Assembly: GCA_009733575.1 (NCBI GenBank)
Contig: ML769439.1
Location: forward strand, 40,970-104,969
Direction of reading: 5' to 3'
DNA from: Gymnopus androsaceus JB14
Taxonomy: Eukaryota; Basidiomycota; Agaricomycetes; Agaricales; Omphalotaceae
Length of the DNA stretch: 64,000 bases
Below are positions 33,735 to 44,194 of the stretch, piece after piece. The notes below the pieces were generated by a model that saw only the letters and a program-made list of their open reading frames with translations, did not search any database and was not told the origin of the DNA. The translations under genes were made by a program, and so were the position numbers. The number at the start of each line of letters is the position of its first letter. The stretch's first letter is position 1.

Positions 33735-34511
33735 ATGCTTTCCTTCCCAGTGGCTTTCCTCAACGCCAGAACACTTATGGCCGCCATTACGCAGGTCATC
33801 CGCTTTACGGTTCGCCCAGGGTACGCGGTAGACGAGCCACCATTATCTCAACTACTCAACTTGTTCTTCACTCGTCAGTGCTCGTACTCTGCGTATCCCG
33901 TTACTGTCTATTCCGACGTAACACAGCCTTCCGTCTTCTACCTTATGTCAGGATGGCATACGGAGCAGGCATTAACCCATTGGAAAGAGTGTGACCAGCG
34001 CGAAGGGTGGTCATCAGCCCTCGAGCCATATATCGCGAATACTATGGCACTTGACTTGGAGATGGAGTTCGATAGGATCCCGAAGTCGTTCTCCGGGTTG
34101 GTGTGTATAGTCTGTCATCGATTTGATGATAACGATTCCGAGTCGGAATCGTCGCTGGACTTGAGGTTCCAGTCTCCATTCTCGGAATCTGAAGAAGAAG
34201 AAGGGGCCATTCCATCTCCAGTAGTATGGATTGGCGGCGGCCAGGAAATTGGATCAGGGAAACACGAGCCTGCGTTTTGTCAGTTTATTTTGTATCGACA
34301 TGGCGTGTCACTGCAGACAATTCGCGAGAAGCTGCAAGGGAAAAATCTCATTATAATGTGTAGGATCTCGTTGTTCAAGGCATCAGGAGCTCAAATGGAT
34401 GCTACTACGAGAATCCCCACAGATTCAAGTCTCGAAATGATACTACCAGTAAGTGGCTTGGTTATCAAGATCATCCGTTTACTGACTTGGTTCTCATGAC
34501 CGTTGTAGTAA
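33735..34511 (+). CDS. ABM-like (dimeric alpha/beta barrel) protein, about 238 aa
   Basis: From ATG 33735 the frame contains ITQVIRFTVRPGY and later YLMSGWHTEQALTHWKECDQREGW, the strand-helix pattern of antibiotic-biosynthesis-monooxygenase-like ferredoxin folds common in fungi. The middle is an acidic Ser/Glu linker, followed by what looks like a degenerate second fold. The exon ends at a GTAAGT donor (34449), and after the 60-nt intron the next codon is TAA, so splicing gives 238 residues. An internal start at the second Met (MAAITQ) is equally possible. The function may be cofactor-free oxidation or purely structural. Confidence 0.6.
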
Positions 34512-35000
34512 CAGTAACAATATCGAACCATATGCTTGGATCCCATGGAATTTAAGGACGCAAAGTTCCAAAGTCAGCAGCGATACATATAGTAGTAAGC
34601 GAAATTCCTCGCCCGAGGTTCGAGCAATATAAAAGAATGTAATCACCCCGCGCGACTAGCCTATCGATGTACATCAAGTATTACGTCTCCGTATATCCTG
34701 GTGGCACCTCCGACATTTCCTCCAGACTCGCCTCTTCTTCTGTATGTATATCGTAAACCATTAGTATTGATTTCAGGAAGGGAGCCAAAGAGACTAGTGG
34801 TCATTCGGTTGTTCGCGTCATATAAGTACTACGTACTACGATCTGTACTATGCTTTCCATGATACTAGTGCTGTAAAGGGGATTCTCTGCCTTTTATGAT
34901 TCAAGCTACTTCGAATCCCTTCCCTGTTCGGCTCTCTGAGCACTTAAACAAGCTTTTATCTTAACGTGGTTGCTCTAGAGTCTCCTGCCATTTCCAAGTC
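34512..35000. other. Intergenic stretch, no gene seen
   Basis: Contains the upstream region of the alpha/beta hydrolase gene. No clear TATA box. Confidence 0.35.
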
Positions 35001-36173
35001 ATGCCCATCTTCACTCTCAACAATGGCATTGAATTCTTCTATAACGATAGCGGTATTCCGAGCACATCTGCTTACACCACATATTTTGTTGTCCATGGGC
35101 ACACTTTTCATAGTGGTATGTCTTTCGAACTGCAAACACGTGGCAAGACCAACATTTAAACCCTCTTAGGTGTTTTCAGACGTCTCCTCCCCGTCGCACA
35201 CAAGAATTCTCATCGAATGATTACCGTGAATCGCAGGGAATATCCCGGTTCTACTCCTTACACCCAAGCTGAACTGGATGTTTTTGCTCAAGGTTCAAAT
35301 GACGAACGCTTGAACCTACTATTGAACCAAGGCACAAATTTGGCCTTCTTGCTGGATGGCCTAATTCAATCACTTTCTCTACCTCCAGACATAGTGATTG
35401 TTGGCTGGTCGCTGGGAAATCTATTCACATTATCTTTGTTGGCTTCTATTACTTCGCTTCCACAGACTGTTCGCAATAGGCTTGCGCTATCTGTGCATAA
35501 GACTATCATGTGGGGTAAGCGTTCAGCCTATCATCCATACGAACGAAAAATACTGAAGGTTGAAAAGATATCACAGCCCACTGTATAGGAATGCATATCT
35601 TGCCAATGTACATTCCTCTCTTCGACCTGGATATTCCTCTCGAAGCCAGAAGTCTCGCCTTTCTCAAATGGATCGGTTACTACTTTATGCACGGTGACTC
35701 GTCCAAGCATGACGTAGCCCAGCTCGACCAGGGATATTGCAACGTATTGAACAGGAGAAGCACTTTTGACGAGACGGCTCCCGAAGAGGTGGCTGAGATC
35801 ACCGATTTTAATCCGGGACCAAGATGCGATAATCGTCTTCTTGACCCCGGCGCATTCTTGGAAGTTGAGCGTATCATTGCAAACAAAGCACTATTCGACG
35901 CTTCAACTCGTTCAGCGTGGAGTGGTATGGATGTGTGGAACTTTGTTGGAGATGCGAGTATTCCCACCGCCCAGGTAGCGACTTGGTCCTTGGAAGATCA
36001 GCCTACTATCTATATCGCTGCCATTAAAGGAGCCAATCATTTCGTACGTTGGCGAATTTGTTATTTGTTGGCTGGAGACTGAGATGTATTTATCTATTCA
36101 GCAAATGTGGGACGATCCGGAAGGCTGCATGATGGACCTTCACAAATTACAATCGCAAGAACGACCGAGTTGA
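35001..36173 (+). CDS. Alpha/beta hydrolase, 328 aa
   Basis: Exons 35001-35115, 35170-35514, 35589-36043 and 36102-36173 join in phase. The product shows the oxyanion HG motif (VVHGHTFHSG), the nucleophile elbow GWSLGN (Ser of G-x-S-x-G type) near residue 128, a cap region, and the C-terminal catalytic His in KGANHF just before the last intron. No signal peptide is present, so it is likely cytosolic. The substrate cannot be told. It is convergent with the unknown gene at 36360, with only 186 bp between the two stops. Confidence 0.82.
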
Positions 36174-36359
36174 GAAAGGATTATAAGAAGCAGTTTGTTT
36201 TCCAAGATGACACATGACCTAAGGTAAAGCGGACGTGGATAATAATTTATTTTGTATGTAGGGGTTTTGCGCATCAGGATCTAAAAATTATTATGGTACA
36301 TGGCAGAATATAGCAAGGTCATAGCAAGCAAACGTTGTAGTATGTATAGAAAAGAAAGT

Positions 36360-37384
36360 TTAATAGTCCATCGTTGCATCCATTGTAGAAAAAAGGAAAG
36401 GCCGCTTGTGTGCATCAGTCCAGGAAGTGATATCCCACTCCGGAGGACCACGTAAAGGCAGAGTAGGAACGGATTTGAGATATTCCTTGTACTCTTTCCA
36501 CACACGAGATAGTGCAAAATCGGGGTCTTTCAGGTCTTCATCCTTCAATTTCGCACCAGAGAACCATTCCTTGTCGTCGTCGTCATCTTCACTGCTGTCG
36601 TTTCCCTGCTCTTCCTTGTCCACCGTCTTCAACCACTCTTCAACTCTAACCTTCTCCAACTGCTTTTGTTCAGTCGTCTTCCCTTCGAACAGCCGTCTGC
36701 CTATGGCCTTGCAAACGCATTCATAAGCAGATTCATAACTCTGGTGCGACATGGAGTCACCAAGGTCGGTGGCAGATTTAAGGAATGTTTCGAGACTAGG
36801 AAAATGAGTGGCGTTCAGATGACCTTCTTTCTTGACTGCGCGGAGGACCTTGACGAGGAGAGCGCCATAAGCCTTGTTAGTCACATCGACGCGTTCTCCA
36901 TCATCGACACCTGCGCCATAAGCTTCAAGTTAGCAGTCGCCCTGAGAACCCTCAATAACTATAAGCATACCGAAATACGAATCCTCTATGTTCATAAAAT
37001 GCGTCAAGATCTCTGCGAGGAGCATAGCTTCATTCCAATCCTTCTTGAGCACCTTTCCGTTCAATTTGGTCAAAGTCGCGTCGATGAGATCCAACACAGC
37101 GTAGCCATAAAAATCTGAAAAAGACGAACGAAAAGTAAGACAGTGTGCTTGTTTAAATCGCTAGAAGAACATTTTTAGTACCGTTATAGATGTACATGTC
37201 TTGTACGTCGGGGTTTCTGTCGTCGGATTTCTTCAAGAGGTCGATAACGCCTTCTCGGGCTTTGACAGAAAGAAATAACTTTGGGTTGAGAAAGGTAAAG
37301 CCTGCTGGAATAAGCTATACAGTGGCAAAATTCAGCGGGAAAGTATGAAGATTTATCGTTGAAAGTTACCGAAGTTGCAGCCAT
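36360..37384 (-). CDS. Conserved-looking hypothetical protein, 280 aa
   Basis: Exons 37370-37384, 37182-37314, 36971-37114 and 36360-36910 join in phase, the first only 15 nt long. The protein is mostly helical, with a LFLSVKAREGVIDLLKKSDDRN segment, a central FYGYAVLDLIDATL part, an acidic run of five Asp near residue 210 and a C-terminus rich in aromatic residues. There is no signal peptide or membrane helix. I do not recognise a family; all phases close, so it should be a real gene. Confidence 0.68.
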
Positions 37385-38124
37385 GTTGGAGGTGAAGGAA
37401 GAAAAAGAGCCGATAAAACCAGTGGCAGGATTTTATACTACGCGTCGGTGGCGTGTGACCGTCGCGTATCGAAAGTCCCACAGTGTTCTCTTTATATACT
37501 TCTTTATCTGCCAAATAAGTAAAATAATAAATTGAATAATACTGTGATCACGTCGGGAGTCGAACCCAGCTTTCGCGCACGGCGCGTTTACTTTGAACCC
37601 CGCGCGTTCTGGGGCCAAAGGACTTTGACAACCACCACCAGTGACTCGAAAAGCACATGATGGACTTTTATGGTGAATCTGAACGTGAGCCAGCTAGATT
37701 TACGTGGGATTCAATGGAATTCACAACAACAGGCCCTTTAGCGCAAGGTATGGATCATATAATTGTGGATGGGATATTGAACCGTTTGATACAAAGGCGT
37801 CAGAGGTCAAATAGGTTGTTCAAAGGACGCAAAACCATTCACAGGAAGTAAAAAGAGTAAGTGGTCAGTCTATTCAGTAGCGTAACAAAGAGTTTTAAAA
37901 TGCCGCTGTATTTACAGTTTTATATCACTCCTGCTGAATCCCTTCCGATGTTCAAGTACAATCTATACCAGGTAAGATCCATCTATTCCATGTATGCTCG
38001 ACCACTAGTTCTGATGCTTCCTCCACATAGTAGCCTCTCGAGATCTCGCTTCGAAATGGATACCACTACTGATGTCGACTAATTTGACCTTCTCCCTGTC
38101 CTTATTATAATCAATGGTGTCCAG
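37385..38124. other. Intergenic stretch with minor open frames
   Basis: No convincing gene. A short frame starting MPLYLQFYITPAESL at about 37900 ends in a good GTAAGA donor and could be a first exon of the following frame, but no acceptor gives a matching phase. Confidence 0.3.
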
Positions 38125-38483
38125 AAACCATCGAGGAACTTGTCCAGTTCCAGAATCGGCTTGATTCTCCGAAAACTACATTTGAAGCTCATGCCCTTCA
38201 CTCGAGCGAATGCTTGTGGTACTTTGAGGAGGCACAAGACACACCGAAAATGTTCCTTGGGCTCATACCGGAGGTTCTACAGAATGCAACACCGGTGTTC
38301 GAGCTTGAAAAGATCATGTCTGGAATCCATAGTGGCCTTGAAACCACTCTCGATATGTCGACGGAATTTCCTCCGCAACCCATGTATAATGGCCTCCAAA
38401 ATGTGGCTTTTGAGTTCGAAGTTCGCAAAGAAGTGGCCTTCGCAAGCGCATTTGAATATGGGTGTGGTATCGACTTGTCATAG
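38125..38483 (+). CDS. Hypothetical protein, probably an isolated exon or remnant
   Basis: After a plausible acceptor (gtgtccag) the frame stays open for about 119 codons, with balanced composition (TIEELVQFQNRLDSPKTT, then WYFEEAQDTPKMFLGLIPEV) and ends in stop TAG. No start codon can be connected with confidence. No family recognised. Confidence 0.35.
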
Positions 38484-39381
38484 AAAGGTTCCCGACTGAA
38501 CCAAATCTCCTCAAAATATACAGAATGAGTGATCTATCTGCATAGCGCCGCGCAGGAGAGTGGAATACACTTCTTTCGCCTCGTATTTCCGCTGGGAAGG
38601 CGCAATTATAGACCATGAAGCATCTTTATCAAGCGTAGTCGGACCGCGGGGAAGTCGACGCTGTAGACTATAAAGCATCTTTATCAAGGGAAGACCGCGA
38701 GCAGGTCGACACGATCTTGTGGCCTAGAAGAGGGAAATAACGAACTAGTTTCGGCATAGATCAAAGACGATTTATCGATTGAGCCGGTTCTACGTGTGAT
38801 TTGCCAGTAGATGTACTTATCCTCTTCTAAGCCTGAGAAAGATGAAGACTTTCAAGTGGCTGTCGAAGAAATCCAGTATCTTGAAGCAGGTCCGAATTCC
38901 AAGCCCATTGAGTCTTGATTATCAGAATCACATTGAGCTTTGAAGTTGCTTTGAGAAGATTAATTATTCCTTCAATTCCTTTAGCTAGAGAAAAATAAAT
39001 CGCCTCGGAAAAGAGCAGATTGAAGCGCGTTCAAAAAGCCGACAAAAAGTCTCGGAAGATGATGGAAGATGGGCGGGAACGGACGCCGTGCGGCCGGCCC
39101 AGTTCTATCATCAACGACTTATCCTGGAAACCAAACATCACCGAAGCATCGCCGAGTAACAGCTCCTGCCTATGCTGAGCAATTACTGGGTGCAGCAATA
39201 CATCATACGATTCAATGATGATCATCGTGACTGACACCAGGTAACTCTCGGCTTTTCTCTCACCTGCCATCTTCTAATCCTCATCGCAAGAACCTCAGTG
39301 CTCGTTGAATAACTTGAACGTTTTCAAGCCATTAAAATCTAAAATATAAAGCAACCATCGCCGCTCTTTCATCTCCGAAAG
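38484..39381. other. Intergenic stretch with a two-copy 55-bp tandem repeat
   Basis: The word tagacCATGAAGCATCTTT at 38609 recurs with changes at 38664 (period 55 bp, about 80 percent identical). TATAAAG at about 39348 lies some 35 bp before the thioesterase ATG. No gene seen. Confidence 0.45.
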
Positions 39382-40431
39382 ATGGCACACATGAAAGGTA
39401 ACCTTTCGTTGGCTCTGAAGGTCGAAAACGAGCGTTTCTTCCGACATTTTGTTGGTACACCGCAGACGGCCTTCGGCGCGGATATTGGAAAGGGATTAGA
39501 ATTGTTCAAGCGGATGTTTTCTTACCTGAAGAACTTGAAGGGAAGACGGAAGTAGAGGTAGAGAAGGCGAAGAAGGGTGCAGAGTCGCAGACGATTTGTG
39601 AGATTGAGGTTACGAAAGGGTGAGTGCTGTGGTTCAACTGTTTCGCTATTATTTGAATCTAAAGAATTATTCGAATCGTTTCCCTTCCCTACATCATCTC
39701 TGCTTGTGCCCTAGATATGTGCAATGTATATGGAACATTACACGGGGGATGTGCTGCGTATATCATTGATTTGTATGTCCATAATGGTCATTTAAACAGC
39801 ACGAATACTAATGCCATTTTCCAACGAGGTTTTAGGTGTTCCTCAACCTCCATCGTCTGCTATGGTCTGTACACTGGTACTGACGGAACTGGCGTATCGT
39901 CGTCGATGAATATTCAATGGCATCGGCCAATTACCGCGTACGTGGCATCTCTGTCCCGTCTCGTACTCTTTCCCCCATCTCGTAATCTCTTTCCAGTCTC
40001 GTAATCTCTCTCCCGTCTCGTACTCTTCCTCCCGGGAGTTTTCTGCTATTTTAGGAGCTCTCTCTCTCTGTTCTTTATGAAGTTTAAGCTTCACACATGT
40101 TTACTTCCACCGGGACTTCGTCTTGTCGCTTCCTACACGCAGATGAAGCTCACGCGTTAAAATAGTGGAAAGACAATCAAAATCATCTCCAAGACCGTGT
40201 TTGTGGAGGGACTGATTAGAAGTGCGCGTAGTGAGGTGGGTGATCGCTTTTATTCCATCTTTGGCCGTACGTTAGTCTTCTAACGAATACCCGTGTATCC
40301 AGTTCCGAGATATACACACTAACAAACTGTACGTCTCTGCTGTACATTCTACCATCGCTGCCGGAAGCAGGACGGCGGCACTGAGAAAGTCGAGTAAGGA
40401 GAAGGCTGAGAAAGAGAAGGCAAAGTTATAG
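39382..40431 (+). pseudogene. Acyl-CoA thioesterase-like (hotdog, PaaI/ACOT13 type), frame-broken
   Basis: Family signatures appear in order: RFFRHFVGTPQTAFGADIGKG, IRIVQADVFLPEELEGK, the hotdog helix start MCNVYGTLHGGCAAYIIDL, then GTDGTGVSSSMNIQWHRP, KIISKTVFVEGLIRSARSE and a Lys/Glu-rich tail ending at TAG 40431. These enzymes hydrolyse acyl-CoA thioesters. One G appears to be missing near 39495 (the frame meets TAG at about 39553) and one appears extra at the first donor near 39619, where splicing gives the wrong phase. An intron near 40000 is swollen by a tctcgta/tctcgtaat repeat. This is either a recent pseudogene or an assembly with two homopolymer errors. Confidence 0.62.
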
Positions 40432-40912
40432 GCCTAGGGATGGGTAAGAAGCGCGACACTTGGAATCCAGAGTCTCTTCGCGCGCAGGAAGCAGAGGGGA
40501 AGACACCCATATTTGTAAAGTTTGATTCATGTATGAATGATAATGTAGTATGCGTGTATGTACTATATAGGACTCATGAGGGATGTACAGACAGCACAAA
40601 TAGGATAAATAACCAAGTGTCAAGAGACGACGAGCAGAAAGATAGCGATGATGATACAACAAGGCCAGGATACAGTAAATGGACGGTGACCGTTGATGAT
40701 GCGAATGAATAACGAAAAAAATGCAGCAAATGAAGACCCAAAAAAAAGACCCAAAAAAGAGCGAGAAAAAAAAGCAGACGAGGCTTGAGGTCATCTTGCA
40801 TAGGAGGGAAGGAAGATTTTATTACACGACACGGTCAAAGATCTGAAAAATTGACACATAGACAGTCCGAACAGTCACCAATTGCCCCGAGGCGGGCTAG
40901 TTACCCAGACAG
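40432..40912. other. Intergenic stretch
   Basis: Purine-rich with A-runs near 40720-40770, likely the terminator side of the two converging genes. No gene seen. Confidence 0.35.
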
Positions 40913-41980
40913 TTAGTACGAGGGAGAAGTTAGATTACGTACGGGAGACGTACCTCCCAAAAAAGAAAAAGAAGGCACTTTTGCAGCCCCTCGCATGGAC
41001 AGAACACGAGCACGAGCACGATGAGTGCAAGACGCTACTACCTTGGTAACTGGTACCATCTCCACAACTTTCAGAAACGTACCCCTCTCAATCAACCTTT
41101 CTTCTACCATCTTGCCCAGCAGCTCCCTCGCCCACACTCGGGATCCATTGACCATCCCACTGCCGTTGGAGCCATTAGCGCCATTGGGGTGGTACCAGAA
41201 TTGCTGCCATGACTGGGACTCAGACACAGCGCTATCATCGGACCCATCAGTGCTCGACCCACTACTCCCGCCGCCGTTCTTGGTGACACTCATCCCGAAT
41301 CCTTGGCTCCAACTGTTCCCCCTCTCGTACTGATCTCCCTTTCCGTGCAAATACTCATTGATGTCAACGTCCGCAGCAAGAGCGAGGATAAGCTCTCGCT
41401 CGTCGCGGGAGAAGTTTCCCAATGAGTATATCTGATCGGATTGGCCTTCGTGGATAGGGTTTCGGTCAAGGAAGCTGTCGTTGCCTCCCTTGTCATCGTT
41501 TGTTTCATGGTGATGACCCTCATAACCCGTACCCATTTCGTACTCACATCCTGAATACACCGACGTATAGTATGAGGCACTTCTATACGCTGCTTCGGAA
41601 GAGAATGGATACGGAGATGAAGCAAGAGGCAGCACGATGTTGGGCTCGAGATAGACGTATTTGGAGTCATGTCGTTCGAGCTGAAGAATTTGGCGGGCGG
41701 CAGAGGAACAGGAAGTTTCCTGCGCGGCAGCGAGAAATGGTACGGATTCAAGGCCAGCACGTCCCTTCTCCATAGGATAATTGTTCCAGAAGAACCAGAC
41801 GTGCCTGGCATTATTCTCCACGCCTCCGCCGCTACCTCTGCCTCTACTGTACGTGGACCCGCGAGCAGCGATGAAGAAGTTCTTGGCCGAGTCATCATCG
41901 GGAAATTGGAGAGAAAGAGGAGTTGGATTATAGGTCGGGATCATACGCATCGACGAAGCAAGGTGAACCTTTGATATCAA
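40913..41980 (-). CDS. Hypothetical Gly/Ser-rich protein, up to 355 aa
   Basis: A long minus-strand frame is open from ATG 41980 to 40913. It has an N-terminal SLQFPDDDSAKNFF segment, Gly/Arg-rich (STYSRGRGSGGG) and His/Asp/Ser-rich linkers, a helix FSRDERELILALAADVDINEYL, then a Gly/Ser/Asp run. A likely GTAGTA donor follows VPVTK near the end, so the last 40 residues may be intronic. The frame may be partly open by composition. The middle helix resembles short interaction motifs, but no family is recognised. Confidence 0.45.
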   Translation of the reverse strand: MISKVHLASSMRMIPTYNPTPLSLQFPDDDSAKNFFIAARGSTYSRGRGSGGGVENNARHVWFFWNNYPMEKGRAGLESVPFLAAAQETSCSSAARQILQLERHDSKYVYLEPNIVLPLASSPYPFSSEAAYRSASYYTSVYSGCEYEMGTGYEGHHHETNDDKGGNDSFLDRNPIHEGQSDQIYSLGNFSRDERELILALAADVDINEYLHGKGDQYERGNSWSQGFGMSVTKNGGGSSGSSTDGSDDSAVSESQSWQQFWYHPNGANGSNGSGMVNGSRVWARELLGKMVEERLIERGTFLKVVEMVPVTKVVASCTHRARARVLSMRGAAKVPSFSFLGGTSPVRNLTSPSY

Positions 41981-43265
41981 ATCAGCACAGCGATTCAGGA
42001 ATCAAACTTTCAGACTTGGCCAGGCTCAGAAAGCCAGCTTACAGAGTTGATCTGCGCCACAATGGCGCGAAGCAAAGAATAGTAGCCCTAGTGAGAATTG
42101 AGATAGAAAACAAATCGTCGTTTCGAGAATAACACACCGATGTGAAAACTCGAGCGCTGTAAAAACTCCTTCTCGTTTTCTTAATCCCCAGATACGCACT
42201 GATAGCCCGCTATGGATATAGCTCGCAAGTTCGCAGCACTGGTGGCTGGTGAATAAGCAAACGAATAAGCCAGACTGGGAGGGGAGAGGAACGAAGAGCC
42301 TGCCGCCAGAGCCAAATTCACGATCGACCCCCACCAGACTTATCTAAGGTCAAATCAAAATTCGGTATCCGGGTTTTTGGCGCACAACAAATTTAGTAGG
42401 CAGGTCCCGCACATCAAATCGGAACCCGTATACAACGGCCGACGCGAGCTTCGAGGCTTTCGGCCAGCCGGAAAGCCGCCGAGATCTCGGCATCAGGTAA
42501 GTAGTAAGACTAATATCCCCAGTATTGCGAGTGCACGTCGTATCGTATGTTGGCTGAGCGCAGAATTTTGCATACCACAAATAAATAGCCAATACTAATA
42601 AGGATGCCACCAGCAAAATGTGTATTTACCATTTAATTCTGACAGTAAATATTGAATTCCCAGCAAAATTCAGCTTCACAGTGCTCCCAGCATTCTCCAG
42701 CACTTGCCAGCATATTTTCTGTCCAAACAAGGCAATTATATGGCCTCTAGAACCGGGGTATTTACGTCGACATCTGTGCGCGCCAAGTCCTGGGGTTTAG
42801 AGCTCTAGAGTCTCAGTCTGGAAACGCTCACATTCAAGACACACGTTGTACCGACCTCGCAACTCTGGTCTCCGTTCTCCTAAACAGCTGTAAGGAAAAA
42901 TACAAGAATCTCAGTTTTGGGGTTTCCATTTACTTACGTTGCAATAGCATGTTCAGCATATACCGCCGACCAAATATATGTAGTACGACATGGAAAGAGA
43001 AATATACTCTATATATACATACGAAAGAACCTGATATCAGTGCAGACAAGTTTAAACAGATCTTTGAAGGTGAATCTCACCAGATTAAGTTCGCACAGGA
43101 AGCAACTTCAAATCGCACTAAGTTCGCTGGGGTTACTGTGAACGCCGGCCGAACCGTAATTTCACCATCTCAGCGTTTCTTTATCGTCCAGTTAACTTAC
43201 TTCCTGTGCCGACTGATTGAGGAGGGGTCGCTCACGACGTTCTCTCGATTGTCGGGATGGCGTGT
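41981..43265. other. Intergenic stretch, no gene seen
   Basis: Several short frames but no coding-like run. The repeated word cagcaaaa / cagca near 42605-42720 is the only notable local repetition. Confidence 0.35.
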
Positions 43266-43320
43266 GCTTACGTGGCAGTGCAAAGAGAGCATAACGTGCA
43301 ACGTGTATAATGACTCACCC
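43266..43320 (+). repeat. Left direct repeat flanking the caspase-fold block
   Basis: The segment gtgcttacgtgg ... tgtataatgactcaccc resembles 47622-47675 in the same orientation. The two lie on either side of the caspase-fold and unknown gene pair. Confidence 0.65.
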
Positions 43321-43528
43321 TTGCTTTGATCGCTCTCTTTGTACAACTCATGGGTGACCGGTTGACGACCTTGTCTCTCCTACATTTAATTTGCTTAATT
43401 TCTAGGAAAAATCTATTCACGAAGACGGTAGGGCTGATGCGATGTGCATCGGAGGCCATGCTAAATTGGAAGCTGCAAAAGGATAACACATCTACGTACA
43501 GAATTACTCGTCCTTCCAACCCTCATTA

Positions 43529-44191
43529 TTATTCGTCACTGTACTCACTTGGGTACTGGTTGCTGGACGTAGGGAAGGATCGCCACGGATTGTGAGGATC
43601 AGACTCGAAATTTCGGTTGTCAGTGAACCGACTCTGGTACAGGTTGTTGAACATCGGATTGTGAGGATTGGAAGCGATACTTTGCTCCTCAGTGAACCGA
43701 CTCGCGTCGCTTTGGTACTGGTTGTTAAACATCGGATTGTGAGGATTGGAAGCGACACTTTGGTCGTCGCTTTGGTCGTCAGTGAACCGACTCGCGTCGC
43801 TTTGGTACTGGTTGTTGAACATCGGATTGTGAGGATTGGAAGCGACACTTTGGTCGTCGCTTTGGTCGTCAGTGAACCGACTCGCGTCGCTTTGGTACTG
43901 GTTGTTGAACATCGGGTTGTGTGGATTAAACGCGACGCTTCGGTTGCCAGTGCCCGGCCTCCCTGGGATAATTTCATGGTTGGACGTAGGGTTGTGAGGA
44001 TTAAACGCGATGCTTTGGTTGTTCCTTTCCTTCTCCTCCTCTTCATTGACATATTTTTGGACAATAGTAATACGCATAGAGGCCCAATGCGAAAGCCTCA
44101 TTGGAGTGTCTTTAGGTTTCTTTTGCTGGCCTGAATCCAACTCGGTTTCTTTAAGCAGTGCTTGGGGGCCAACAAGATCCCCTACCACCAT
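43529..44191 (-). CDS. Asn/Gln/Ser-rich tandem-repeat protein or C-terminal extension, 220 aa
   Basis: The frame starts with a leader of about 75 residues (ATG at 44191) that includes an acidic/basic run. Six units built around PHNP follow. The three central units are nearly identical (NPHNPMFNNQYQSDASRFT), 25-31 residues each, encoded by 75-93-bp DNA repeats over about 43622-43990. The composition (Asn, Gln, Ser, Tyr, Asp; few aliphatic residues) suggests a disordered or amyloid-prone region. It is in the same frame as the caspase-fold gene that ends at 44195, with only TAA-TCA between the last sense codon and this ATG. It could be an extension read through that stop, or the tail of an ancestrally longer protein. 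Confidence 0.55.
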   Translation of the reverse strand: MVVGDLVGPQALLKETELDSGQQKKPKDTPMRLSHWASMRITIVQKYVNEEEEKERNNQSIAFNPHNPTSNHEIIPGRPGTGNRSVAFNPHNPMFNNQYQSDASRFTDDQSDDQSVASNPHNPMFNNQYQSDASRFTDDQSDDQSVASNPHNPMFNNQYQSDASRFTEEQSIASNPHNPMFNNLYQSRFTDNRNFESDPHNPWRSFPTSSNQYPSEYSDE

Positions 44192-44194
44192 TGA

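Noticed and set aside
37545..37625. tRNA-like box on the minus strand (GGGTTCGACTCCC)
   Set aside because: A B-box-like T arm is present, but the 3' acceptor half has no matching 5' half and no anticodon arm can be folded. It is probably chance or a fragment.
40440..40712. 90-codon plus-strand frame downstream of the thioesterase
   Set aside because: Biased Asp/Thr composition, no splice signals and no recognisable domain; likely random.
41290..41898. 202-codon second minus-strand frame within 40913-41980
   Set aside because: It overlaps the longer frame, lacks a family match and has a low-complexity Ser/Thr composition, so it is probably a shadow.
43592..44134. 180-codon plus-strand open frame opposite the PHNP repeats
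   Set aside because: It is open only because the minus-strand coding repeat is in phase. It has no start context or splice sites, and the minus strand reads as meaningful repeats.
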